Position numbers and translations under genes: made by a program. Positions 10,500 through 21,940 of a DNA stretch of 64,000 nucleotides are shown in pieces. Source of the stretch: Tanypteryx hageni (lineage: Eukaryota; Arthropoda; Insecta; Odonata; Petaluridae). The DNA lies in NCBI GenBank assembly GCA_028673005.1, contig CM054118.1, positions 62,739,401 through 62,803,400 on the forward strand. The letters are read 5' to 3'. Each line of letters begins with the position of its first letter. The stretch's first letter is position 1. The notes under the pieces were generated by a model that saw nothing but the letters and a program-made list of their open reading frames with translations, did no database searches and was not told where the DNA came from.

Positions 10500-13400
10500 T
10501 TGCATATATTCTTGAAATTTCATTTAAAAAACTTTCCCGTTGAATTTTAACGAGCATCTTCCTAGTACATATATAGTTCTTTTCAGCAATATGGATTGAA
10601 AATGAAAAGGTGACACAACGAATAATATTAGCTCGATAATTCTCGTTTGAATGATCGCTTTGGCAAATTAGGTAGTAGTAAAACTATGACCCCAGAGAGA
10701 AATTCGCTCTGCGATGATTTTAGTGGGACAACTCTTAAAATTTTCAGACGAAATCAGATAACTAGGAGGAAGTGAATTTTATTTCGTCGTTAACACGTTG
10801 CTTTAACGCCGAGGTTGCAGAATCTGCTCGAAACGCATTGTCCTACCCGAGTATTGCACCCAGCTGTATGAGACATTTATTAATAATGGAGGCTTCCTCC
10901 CCCCACACAACCAACGCTTCTCTTCGGCCTCGTATTCCCATGACCTTTCAAAATGTCCATTCATGCAATGTTCTCGCCATCGCCATCCTCCATTCTTTCC
11001 TAAGCTCCTCATCATCTCTTTCCGCAAATCCAGAAATCTCCTACGTATGTTACGGTGCTTCCCTCCGATGAGCCCAAACCCATACTGGAATCTTCTCCAT
11101 GCAAAAGCCCAAGGAATCTTGCCTGCCACATTCTCCAAAGGTACCGTCACCAGCGCCACCCCTTTCTATCCCGCGGCACTTTTATTAAAAAATATAATTT
11201 ATGTACATTACATTCATTACTTAAAAATCTATGAATGAAATGTTTGAGAATTTTCAAGTTCTTAGTTCTTGACTGCACGAAACCAAACATACTGTTACAT
11301 CATCTTCGAAAAGGGCATTTTCGGACTGTATATTTGATGAATCGTAGAGTTGACAAACAAAATGTATGCAAGGTAATGTTAGAACACTTTGGAGCTCTCA
11401 GGAAAACATTAGCATTGTGTTCCAAATAAAGATAATCCTAGAAGGCCGCCTTCCTTTTTTGTCGGATCATATTTACAAGCTCAAAGTTAACAGAACAAGA
11501 TACTCTCCTCAATCTATCAACCGAATTAACCCTAAAAAATACTATAAAAACTGCTGCACTGGCAAACTTTTGGGAAAACCTAGAAATGGAATAATTAATG
11601 TTATGCGAAAAATCAACTACACTTTCCATTCCCTTTGGCGTATTTGTACGAAGCAGCATTCAGAGAACTCGCCATAGCGAAAACTACATCAAGAAATATA
11701 TATTCTGTAAAGATTGTTGGTTCATTATTTTTCCTGTACTCGTGATATTTTTGCCTTTGCTTTGCTTAAGTTCTCTTGTTATAGTTACTTGAAAATTCGC
11801 ATAGTAATAATTTTTTCTCGCGACGTTCGATGCATTGATACAGGTTGATAAAATTTATTGATGTTCAGGAGGGCCGTGACATTAAAAAGGCTAGGAAACA
11901 CTTGTCTAATTCAACTCTTATCATGTGCATCCTGTGCAACTTGAAGAGTATTAGATCTGCTATCCAGCCAAAGATAGATTTATCGCCCTTTTCGTTGCTA
12001 TTTCGGATCTCTCTTCATATGAAAGCTGCGACTTGTTATCTGCGCCTACCACACGAAGAATGCGCAAATCCTGATACACATAAATTACCAAAAGTCTACA
12101 AATCAAATCCTTAGAACATGCCATGACACGAAATTTCTTCCGCAGAGTACGGTAACGCTACCCAAAGGTAATATACAAGTAGTCTTACAAGTTATCGAGC
12201 ATCATCTTTCCTGCAAGTTCTTAGGTTATAACAAATGATCTATTTCCGCCTGCACTTTTGGAATAACAAAAGCTCCGGGGAAACAAGAAGTGGAGGACTA
12301 CTTACTGCAACTCTACGCTGGTAACATTCAAACAATAATGCATCAAGGAAATGAGCAAAAATGAGCAACCATTAATTTCACTGCTAAAAGGAGTGTTCAA
12401 ACAGGTTTCTCACCCAACAGGGGGTGGCACAAAGGAACGTAAATACATCCTCGCTCCTCTCACCAGAAAAATATCACGGAGATGAGGTTAGCCCCGTGCC
12501 TAGGATTGTCCTTCCTCTCCTTCTCGCCTTCCTCATCTCCCGCCCTCGATTCCATGTCCTTCCGAGTGATTCGACCGACGCTCTTCTCTCAGCGCTGCAC
12601 GCAGAATCGGCTCCCGCCTTCTTCCTCCGACCACCGAAATGGAAAGTGTCGTAAATTGCATCGTTATCTTGAAGCATAAAACGTCTTCAATGAAATCCCC
12701 GTGTTGACTCGGAGGTTTTTGTAAATATCCAATACAGTGCGAAGGACGCGCATCTTCCTTCAATTCCTTTAACTGTAATAAGCGGGAGAATTGGGTCTAT
12801 GAGGCATCTCGTTCCGTTACTCCCTTGAGTAAGGTTGAGATTTCAGCTACAGATCATACTCGTCTGGTGATTTTGGTTTTAAAGGAGTCGCACCTATCTT
12901 CTGTTCATTGCTCTCGGATAAAATTATGATAACAAATGAATATCTAAAAACAAACAATCTCAATAAAACAGATACAATGATCATTTACGGAGAAATTAAA
13001 GAATTTTTTTTATTTGCAGCATTGTTATGGCTATTGGAGATACCTAAGATAAGTACTTTTTCAATTTTTGATACTGAGGTGCTTATTCTTGAAAGTGTGT
13101 ACTAACAAGATTTTTAAAGATGGGCAATTTCATTCAGACTTCCCGTTAATTTTTGCATTTCCTATGCAGTAGATTACGATCCTCACTCGTCATGTTAATC
13201 GTTTTAACAAAACAGACAAAATCTGTGTTCTGTGAAACTGTAAAGTCATCGCCTTGAATCTCTCCCAAGGCCTCATGTATGTACTAAAGGGGAACCTCGT
13301 AACAATTCATTATAGGGTGATGAAATATATTGGTAAATGCTTAAAGACAGAGTATACAAGAAGCAACTTCAGCGTTATGAATCACATGTTCAATATTATT

Positions 13401-13530
13401 ATCGTCTTCATAGTTCGTCTGCACTTCATGCAGAGGGGATTTAAAATTTGAATAGAATTGAAAGCGCTGCCCTCAACAGTAAAATATGTATGAAAGAAAT
13501 GTAAATCTAAGAAATGCACCAAATACGGAA
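10500..13530. other. No gene recognised
   Basis: Mixed composition. A GC-richer patch at 10800-11170 carries overlapping open frames on both strands (118 and 99 residues) without any domain or splice context I recognise. A similar patch lies at 12420-12770. A short phrase near 13020-13095 (GGCTATTGGAGATACCTAAG) resembles 4790-4860, suggesting a dispersed repeat. Confidence 0.35.
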
Positions 13531-13539
13531 CTAATGGCA

Positions 13540-14197
13540 AATGAACCTGAGACTTGTCTCCTCGTTGAGACATCAGTTATAGTGGAACATACAAACAGAC
13601 AAACAAATAGACAAATTGCACCGGGAATCAAATTGCGCGCCTCTGGAAGGCTCCCTGTACATTTTAGAGAAATTTTTGAGGTTTTCTTCATCGTTTGATG
13701 CTTTCCGTATGTATGCTAAATTTCGTTTTTATTGGATAATATTTAGAAATTAGCGCAATGCGCGAAAGCAAATTGCGCAGGAACTATAAGGGTGGCGTTC
13801 TAGAAACACGAAGTTTGGTGAAAATAAAAAACCGAGACGGCAGTTATCGTAGAACAGACAAAAAAATAAAAAGACAAAGTGCACGGAGTGAACAGGAGAG
13901 ACCGCGCGAACGCAAATTGCGCGCCTCTGGGAGGCTCCCTGTACATTTTAGAGAAATTTTTATTTGACGTTTTCTTTATCGTTTGGTGTTTTCTGTGTGT
14001 ACGCTAAATTTCGCTTTGATTGGATAAGGTTTGGAAATTAGCGCAATGCGCTAACGCAAATTGCGCCGGAACTATAAGGGTGGTGTTCTAGAAAAACTAT
14101 AGGCAGTCGACTCACGTTATTTGTACATGCACACGAATTGGTGAAAATAAGACAACCGAGACGGCAGTTATCGTAGAACAAACAGACAATGTGCACA
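13540..14197. repeat. 284 bp tandem repeat, about 2.3 units
   Basis: Units begin at 13630 and 13914 with AAATTGCGCGCCTCTGG and run through GCTCCCTGTACATTTTAGAG, GGAACTATAAGGGTGG and GAGACGGCAGTTATCGTAGA. A partial unit precedes 13630. GC-rich cores (GCGCAATGCGC) alternate with AT-rich stretches. No protein is credible; open frames at 13486-13967 run across repeat units. Confidence 0.8.
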
Positions 14198-14199
14198 GG

Positions 14200-16630
14200 A
14201 TCTCAACAGTTGAATTTGGGCTGAGCGAGGCCAAAGATCCCGCGGATCCCTTGGTCGTATTAATCGTACAAATAAAAGGCAATTTTTTGTCAAGAACAAA
14301 AACACACATTACATTATATTTCTATTTTAATAATAAATCTTACATATAGGTAATATTCAGCAGGGGGGCCAGTGGGAGGTCGAGGAGGGCCAAAGTCTTC
14401 CCAAGCCCTCCTCTATTTCCGTCCCTGCTTCTCTAAGTTGATATTTATACCAAGTCTTATATGTATATGAATAAAAAAATCTTATTTACCTACATTCCAT
14501 CTTGACCAAGAGAATTGTCCAGATCTTTTCTGGTTTCTCTAAGGACCAAGTCATTTTGTAAAATGAATTGCAATGCTTCAAATGGTGTCGAACTTGGTTT
14601 TATAAAAAAACAAGCCACTCAATCAGCTTTTCGCGTTGGAAAATACCCCCATGTCACATCTGTTGTAAATTTTACAGAGACCAACATCAAAAAAAGAGGA
14701 AGTAATAAAAACTATAAATGAAATAATATCAATTAATTTAAAAGGGCCAAAAGAGAATAAATAGAAGACAAAATCTTTGCATACTCGGGTTAAGGGGAAA
14801 AATCAGTTCCAGAGATCCGGTAAATCGTACAATGGGCGCTTGGAGATATGCGTCACGGGTGCATGCGCACGAACATAAACGGAAATATAAAACAGAAATC
14901 TGGAGTCTTTGAATAAAATTAAAAGGAAAAAAACAAACCAGCAGCCACACATACTTCGTCTCTAAAAATCTACTCACTAAAATAACTCAACGTACACTTC
15001 GTCGACCAGGCCACTATCGTCAGAAGAGAAGAAAGAGGAAGGAATAAGGTAGACCGACAAATGGAACGAATTTTTGGGCCCCTGCCATGCCAAACTAGAC
15101 AGATACGGCCCCGAAGATTAATATCTCCGCCAGGTGGCTTATAGCGGTAATAAGGATGCAGGAGATAAAAGAAATTACTTCGAACGTCTTCTTAAGGTCA
15201 GTTTTTCCACCTTGTTCCGTTTTCGCCGGGGAGCCTCTTCACGGCGCCACAGCAAGTGCACGTGTAACTCTCTCCATTGTTATTGATTACACGGAATCTG
15301 AATACTAATAGAATTTCGAGAAAACCATATCCAGCCATCTTTATTCCTTTTTTTCTTGGAATCGGACTAGAGGTCTATGTTTTTCCAATATTTAACGGAA
15401 ATACCAGCTTTGAATATTCATTTGAAGTCAAATTCTAGCGGATTTTCCTCCCTCGATTGAAAACTGAACGAGAAAACCTCAATTAAAAAAATATATTCCT
15501 GAAACTGATTGCGAGATATAAAATTCTGCATCCCAAGAAATCGTTGAGGTCGCTTGGGTGATTGAACCGTCTCTGAGCATATACCAATCAAAATCATATT
15601 TTACGTAAATGGAAATTTTGTAAAGAACGTATTTAAGTTCATAATCTCATTCCCACGTTCAAACGATTGAATATTACGATAAATTAAAGAATAAGTATTT
15701 GACCTTCTAATTCGGTATAGAAAAGCGAAATCCATCTCAAGAATCTGATGTCTTCAGCAAGTATTCATTCATTTTCTTGAAGTTTCGTTTGCAACATTAG
15801 ACAAATAAAAACAATTACATCCGGTAAACATTTTATTGGGTAAAAATGAGTATAAAATAGCACATGCAGCGAATCAAAAGATATTAACTATATTTTAGGT
15901 AGCCGTTCTAAATTTCTTGGTATGTCAAAATGATTCTCTTTTGGGCTGATATGATTAAATATAACAGAAATATATTAATTCTATTTTCGTATGAAGACGT
16001 GTGTGCAATATTTAGTCCCAGACCCTGTGTAGGTCTGTTGAATGTAGGATTCTTTTTAGGGTTATAATGGTAAAAAGACGTTTCATCCATCCCATTACAT
16101 AGAAGAGCAACTCGAATGGCCCCATTGTTCCATCACCCTCGTATGCCGTACCGTTTCGTGAAGAATTTATCAGATTTTACGTAATTCATTTGGGACAGTT
16201 GAATTTTTATCCTACCAAAATAGTAGGTACCTATATCACGCGACGCATTCACGCACATACAAAATTTCCATAAGTAGCATCTGTTTGTCTTAAAATGCGT
16301 TGAGATTGTTATTAATGAGGAAATGGTTACCGTAATATGCAAATTTTTATCATATTAGCTTGTGTTGTTGATCTTTCTTAAAGAAAGAAAAGATGTATTT
16401 TTCGATTAATATGAATTAAAAATCATAAGATTTTATTCGAGTTCTCAGTAAATAATACACTTATCATTAAATATTTAAATTAAGTCCCATTGGATGAGTC
16501 AGTCAGGACTATCTTATTCATAATTAGAACAAGTTTTTTGTTTCTTATTATATTTTCAGACAAACATAGTCTGTAATGGACAAGGCCGAGACTTCGTGGA
16601 ATTTCATAATCAAATAAAATTAACAATACG
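14200..16630. other. No gene recognised
   Basis: Ordinary AT-rich sequence. I saw no exon, repeat end or RNA gene that I could support. Confidence 0.3.
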
Positions 16631-16636
16631 AAGAAA

Positions 16637-17109
16637 TATTTTTAATAAAAACTTTTGATAATTTCCACAAATGAATGAGGAACAAACAAATGAATACATA
16701 ACAAACTTAATCCCGAGATACCTACTTTTAGTTAACAATCACCAGTTCCCCTCTTATTCCCTGCTACTCATGTCAGTGCTTCCTCCTCCCACCTAGTATT
16801 GTATTTCTCCGAAACAATGTTAAACCTCCTCCCCCTCCCCATAGTGCTCTCTATCTTCTGTTCATGGCTTCCCCTTCTTCACCTCCCCCCACCCACTATT
16901 CACCGTTGACTCCTATTTTCGTCCACCCCTCTCTCTCTCTCCTTTAACCAATCCCTTCTTTCACCCTTTTCTCACCTCCCCACCTCTCTCTCGTTGATAT
17001 ATATTGCCTATTTTTTAATGCTTGTTACCTGATGATGGTGATTATTCACCGAAACTGGTCGTGTTTGGCATTTATTTGTGGAAATTAGCAAAATTTTTAT
17101 TAAAAATAC
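16637..17109. repeat. Foldback element, long version
   Basis: The arm at 16637-16675 (ATTTTTAATAAAAACTTTTG..AATTTCCACAAATGAATG) is the inverted copy of 17070-17109. Just inside the right arm is GATGATGGTGATTATTCACC. The same arms and inner phrase make the short element at 22984-23134. This copy carries about 350 bp of extra C-rich sequence between the arms. Confidence 0.65.
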
Positions 17110-17179
17110 TAGCATAATTACCCATCAAATACGACGGGTATGCGTGGATTAAGTATTCAATTTAAGGCACTTCCCATTC

Positions 17180-17660
17180 TTCCTCATTTTCTCTCTTCCT
17201 CTCTCCTATCCTCCTCCCTCCCTCCCTCTCCCCTTCTCTGGAAAAATAGACTTCCTAGTCTCAATCTCGCCCTATTAAAGAACATTATCTATCTTTCACT
17301 CCCTCTCTCCCTCCTTCTCTGTCTCTCTTTTTCTCTCTTCTTCCTCGCTATCTCTTTCTCCTTCTCTGGAAAATAGACTTTCTAATCTCAATCTCACCAT
17401 AATAAGGAACATTATCTATATATCTCTCTCCCTCTGTTTTCCTCTCTCTCTCTCTCTTTATCTCTCTTCCTCGCTATCTCTTCCTCCCACTCCCACTCTC
17501 TCTCTCTCTGGAAAAATAGACTTCCTAGTCTCAATCTTGCACTAATAAAGACCATTAACTATCCATCTCTCCCTTCTTCTCTGTCTCCCTCCCTTTATCT
17601 CCTACCTCGTTGCCTCTCTCTCTTTCTCTCTCAACCTCTGCCTCTCTACTTTTTTCATCC
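17180..17660. repeat. CT-rich minisatellite, three units
   Basis: The phrase CTCTGGAAAAATAGACTTCC plus TAGTCTCAATCT..C starts at 17236, 17364 and 17506, separated by variable (CT)n/(CCCT)n tracts. The strand is almost purely pyrimidine between units. The 78-residue Leu/Ser-rich open frame at 17140-17376 is an artefact of the composition. Confidence 0.8.
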
Positions 17661-18841
17661 TCTCTCTTCTATTAAAGCATTCAAAGTACGCTTTCCTTAC
17701 ACATATAGTATAAGGATTAAGATGACAATAAAATCTTGAGGTTTAACAATGAAACAGTTAGCAGGGCAACATATTGTTAAAAAGCTTAAATTTTTTCCAA
17801 TAAATAGGATTTAAACAAAGTACTCGAGGGATTTCGAATCATAAACAAAATGTGGCGATAATAAATAAGAAATGTTATTTATTTTTATTTAAAACGGTTC
17901 AAGTTCGAAGATCTTATGGCCAATTATTTCTAATTTTAATTTGTAAAACAGTAAAAGCCTGTGAGTCAAAAAATCGATTTTTACATATTATCTTATGGGA
18001 AATGGAAATCATCTACTGGAGTCGAACCCGGAATGGCTTTTTCTATAAGAACCAAACATTCCATCCAAATTTCAATCTTCTATCTACTCGGAAAGTTGGT
18101 TAAAAATAGCATTACAGTAAGTCATAAATAGTTCATATTAGTCAAGCGTGACTGTATTTCTTAGCTCATTATTTATAGAGATTCTTTGTATTGTTAATTT
18201 TATTTAGTCTGTAATTGTCATTTTCTTGAAATTCGTCATATTTAACTCTTCAGAAAAACATTTAAAAAATGAAAAACGCATTTAATTATTCCATTATTTG
18301 GTGGTTATATATGGTCTAATATCAATTAGAAATTTTCTTGAGTTTTTGCTGTTGTATTGGATTTTAGCATACTTCAATTCATTGTTTGCCATTCATGTAC
18401 ACCTGAATCGATGACACATCAAAGTTCTCGGACATAGATGTCAACAACAAAATCACTAGATGTACATCTGTGCCCATACCACTCCAAGAGTCGAATACTA
18501 GTTTTAGCCAGAAGACAACAACCTCAAATAGTTGTTAAAATGGAGTAAATACATGAACCTCTACGAACTTGCTAATATAAAAATTATATTTGCAAAGACA
18601 TTGTGTGCATTAGGTTTAATCATTAGTGTTCCATTAATTCACTTCAATGCATGAAAAACTTCTACAATAAAAGCAGATGCAGGAAATGAAATGTATATTA
18701 ATCGTGGTCCCATTTATAACATTTTGGTTTTGTTTTTGTAAGTTACAGTCAACATTAAGTGGTGGTTATGTTCCCAGAAAATTGTGTGTTATATAAATAT
18801 CCATTATATGAACTGAAGAACATATGGGAAAAATGAGGTTA

Positions 18842-19944
18842 GGGACCATCCTTAAATGATGTCACAGCATTTTTGGGATTTTTGACCCCCCCCTCCCCCC
18901 TCTGTCACAAAGTGTCACATAGAGCTTCACCCCCCCCCCCTCCCATGTCACAAAGTTGTCACACAGTCCCTTAAGAAAGGAAGATTTTTTGTATATAACT
19001 AGAGTTAACAGACTTCAATTGCTAAAAATGAAAGACGTATTCAAGAAGATTCGGTTGTTTGCAAACTGGTCTGCAGTGTTTGATTGCCATTGTGACGCGA
19101 CGCCATGGCAAGTGGCATGGGTGTGCCGGCCCTTGCAATTGTGTCAAATTTTACCCTTGAACGATGAAATGCCAATATATTGGGCCGAGGGTCTAGCTGC
19201 ATTAATGGCCGCTGTGTCCATGTGTAAAAATGCTCCCATGTATTCAAACATTAATGTATATACTGACAATATGGCTGTATTATCCGCAGTCCAAAAAAGC
19301 TCTGGATTACTATTTTCATGTGATATGTATATTGCTTTGCTTATGCTACTAATAAAGGATTCGTCACGTAAAGTGACCTGGCGGTACGTTCCGACAGCGA
19401 CCAATTTGGCCGATCGTCCTTCCCGGACCATCCTACCTCCCTATGCCATCTCGGCCAGCAATTGGCTCACCACATTTGGGATGGTATATAGGTGGGATGA
19501 CGCCTGGGTAGGAGGTCGGTCAGAGTAGTCAATGTCGGGGCGTGCCGCCAGCTCAATAGCAGTCAAGGAGACTAGAACATAGAGGAGGACTAGAACACCA
19601 ACACAATAACAACTTAAGCTGATAATTAAGTATACAGCTTAATATAATAGTTATTGGAGTTTTTCTGTGAGGTTTAGTTTTGCATTATGTTTTTCAACTG
19701 TTATTTACAAGTTTCCACCAGAGGGCCAGTGGCAGGAAAGATGAGTCAAACAGAGAATAAATAAAAGTTAGTGAATGTGACTTCAAGAAAATTAAGGAAA
19801 TAAAGCACAAGATCTTGGCAAAAATCTTTACTTATTTGTGACATCACATTGTTTTACATATACTCCCCCCCCTTGTCACAAAATGTCACATATTCCCAGA
19901 CCCCCCCCTCCCCCTTAAGCGTGATATCATTTAAGGATGGCCCC
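18842..19944. mobile_element. TIR element with TTA duplications enclosing an RNase H-like frame
   Basis: Left end GGGACCATCCTTAAATGATG and right end (reversed) GGGGCCATCCTTAAATGATA are inverted repeats of at least 24 bp. They are flanked by TTA on both sides (18839-18841 and 19945-19947). TTA duplications are typical of PIF-Harbinger elements. Inside each end are C-runs (18887-18900, 18930-18942; 19865-19872, 19900-19915) and repeated TGTCACAAA.TGTCACA phrases in opposite orientations. The element is 1103 bp. The only coding potential is the RNase H-like frame at 18956-19528, a retroelement-type domain unexpected in such a shell. Confidence 0.75.
18956..19528 (+). pseudogene. RNase H-like domain fragment of a retroelement polyprotein
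   Basis: The uninterrupted frame spans 190 codons; the part that looks like protein begins near residue 30. It shows an RNase H pattern: FDCHCDATPWQVAW (first Asp), YWAEGLAALMAA (Glu), INVYTDNMAVLSAVQ (Asp) and VPTATNLADRPSR (final Asp). The YTDN and P..N.AD..SR motifs are typical of RNase H in DIRS-like and related tyrosine-recombinase or LTR-type retroelements by my recall. No reverse transcriptase precedes it and no integrase or recombinase follows. The start codon is not meaningful. It is either an insertion into the enclosing TIR element or a captured domain. It is intact over about 160 residues, which suggests recent arrival or constraint. Confidence 0.65.
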
Positions 19945-20139
19945 TTATGTTCACGGACATGACAAACTTATACAATATTTGGGAATAATAATATTTTGAT
20001 ATCTTCTGACTAAACCTTTATTGTATGAATGTTTTCAAATGTGGCCACTAAATATTTTTGCATCAAGTCATTTTAACCAGCTTGTATTCACTTCCATATG
20101 GAGATTTGATTTGCAATTGTTTGAGCACACTTGAGAAGA

Positions 20140-20345
20140 AAATAAAACAAAAACTTCAAAAAAATTCCACTCTATTTGAGAGATACGACTTACGTTTCAA
20201 CATGACAAAATCATCATCAGGTGGGAAACTGATATTTTCCCGCAAACTCGTATTTTCATGTGTTACATTGAAACCTAGGTTGTGTCTTTCAAATACAGTG
20301 GAATTATTTTCAAATTTTTTATTTTATTTCCTTAAATTGGAATTC
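20140..20345. repeat. Foldback MITE
   Basis: The left arm around 20142-20185 (AAATAAAACAAAAACTTCAA..ATTCCACTCTATTTGA) pairs with the inverted right arm around 20290-20340. The core holds ACATGACAAAATCATCATCA, reminiscent of the GATGATGGTGATTATTCACC core in the other foldback elements here. Confidence 0.6.
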
Positions 20346-20399
20346 CACAAAGTTAAGGCTTGCTCATTGTATTACGCTTGAGAAAGTTTGTCTCTTTAA

Positions 20400-21640
20400 A
20401 ATTCCTAATTCAGACTACATATGGTGTTTAAGTCGAATCACTATACTCATCCCAAATACAAACTATGCTGTTGCAAATGTGCATTGGTCATATTGTGCCA
20501 CAGAACGCTGAATTTTTTTGAGTTTGGTCTTGTACCCAGGTGTTCAGGAGATACTCAGTTTTATTTAGTTGATCATTTGGCCTGGTCATCCTCTTGTTGG
20601 TTAGACTTCCATTACCAGCAGTCATAATATTTACTCTAATACTACCCTATCCTTTCATAATACTCTCTTCCTATACTCTTAACCAAGTATGTTGATTTGA
20701 ACGTCAGCTTGGAGTTAATCCAGTATCTCTATTTTCTTAACTAAACTCATGGCATTCCACTTCTCACTTTCTTCATCTCACTTCCTTTAGGACTGTTACC
20801 CCTCTTAGGTGGCATGACCAATGAGAATGAGGTGAGCAGTCATGATATATTGTCCAAAAACTTTGCTAAATGAATGAAAACAGCTCATAACGCCATGGGT
20901 GCAATTGGACTGAGGATGAGGAAGGTCCAAGTGGACATGAGAGCTCACTATATAATAATCGTGCATGCAATTTTAATTTTGGGCCACGAAATGAAAACTG
21001 CATTGTCAAAAACATGCTATATACATAAATGCAAATTATATAAGGGTCAACTGTACTTATAAAAGAACTCATGAGATAAGAAAAATTTTCTCTTGTAGTA
21101 AATGATTTAAATATAATATTTATTATCATTAGAACAGATTTTTAGAAACATGTTATCCTTCTTCCAGTCTCATATAAAATGTCTGTTTATGTATAATTTC
21201 ATGAATTTTAGTTTTAAACATTTACAATTTTAGTTTACAAGTATTTTTTACATGTAATTGTCTATCAGTGATTTTTCTAAGTAATATTATGGAATTCTAA
21301 TAACCAAAATTAAGCCTGAAATTTTTGATAATTTTTTCATAATTAAAGACTCTTAGATAATGAATCTTTTTATCTAAGAATACAATATGATATGAAGTCA
21401 ATAAGTTAAATTACATTAAAATCTGATAGACATTGAAAAACTGTAACATTACACAGGGTCTTAATCAAAAATTTATGACTGATTTCCAATTCTGGAGTGC
21501 TAAAAAATTTAATTACATCAACAGTTAATGATGATAACTTTCTTTTAGTGAAGCATGTACATAATCTTTTCCATATGCAACAATTATTATATTTGAAAAT
21601 AATTTACTAATAAAATAATGTTTTAATTGTATTACTCAGT
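20400..21640. other. 3' flank of the carboxypeptidase gene, no gene recognised
   Basis: AT-rich spacer with scattered short open frames lacking domains. Confidence 0.35.
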
Positions 21641-21650
21641 TTTATTTATT
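21641..21650 (-). terminator. Polyadenylation signal of the carboxypeptidase gene
   Basis: Two overlapping AATAAA hexamers read on the minus strand, about 170 bp after the stop codon at 21818-21820. This is the first clear signal downstream. The assignment is by position only. Confidence 0.5.
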
Positions 21651-21817
21651 TTTTTAATTTTATGCTAATAATATTGAAGATATATTATAGAAGGATATGT
21701 TTAACAAAATTCCATAGTAAAAATAAAAATTTTCCCTTCTTTTCTTGTGCTATGCTTTGGTTTTTCTAATGTAGATGTTGAAAATATAAATTAAGGAGAT
21801 TCCAAAGATTCTTTCAT

Positions 21818-21940
21818 CTATTGTAATGCTGCTCTTTTGTAAATATTGTAAATCCATTTGTTCCTCAGACGATCTTTCAGAAGCTCATTATATGGATCAT
21901 ATTCTGACTTTCCAGGAGAAAGATTTGAGTCTTGGTCCAA
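21818..21940 (-). CDS. Carboxypeptidase exon 8: C-terminal tail
   Basis: Encodes residues 449-488, starting [20 protein letters not shown] and ending [10 protein letters not shown] before TAG at 21818-21820. It is basic and partly amphipathic. It has neither a GPI-type hydrophobic end nor the acidic helix of vertebrate CPE, so a soluble product is inferred. The acceptor is ATTAACAG|TTG. Confidence 0.9.
   Translation of the reverse strand: MDQDSNLSPGKSEYDPYNELLKDRLRNKWIYNIYKRAALQ

Noticed and set aside
10803..11159. 118-codon minus-strand open frame
   Set aside because: No domain, no splice context, and overlapping frames of similar length on the other strand. Not reported as a gene.
14738..14977. 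Minus frame ending NPSMQRFCLLFILFWPF, considered as the missing first ABCC exon
   Set aside because: Resemblance to the NPL..AN..S..FFW motif is superficial. There is no donor at the right place and no continuation in phase.
17140..17376. 78-codon open frame, Leu/Ser/Pro rich
   Set aside because: It lies in a CT-rich minisatellite; the composition removes stops and the periodic repeat explains it.
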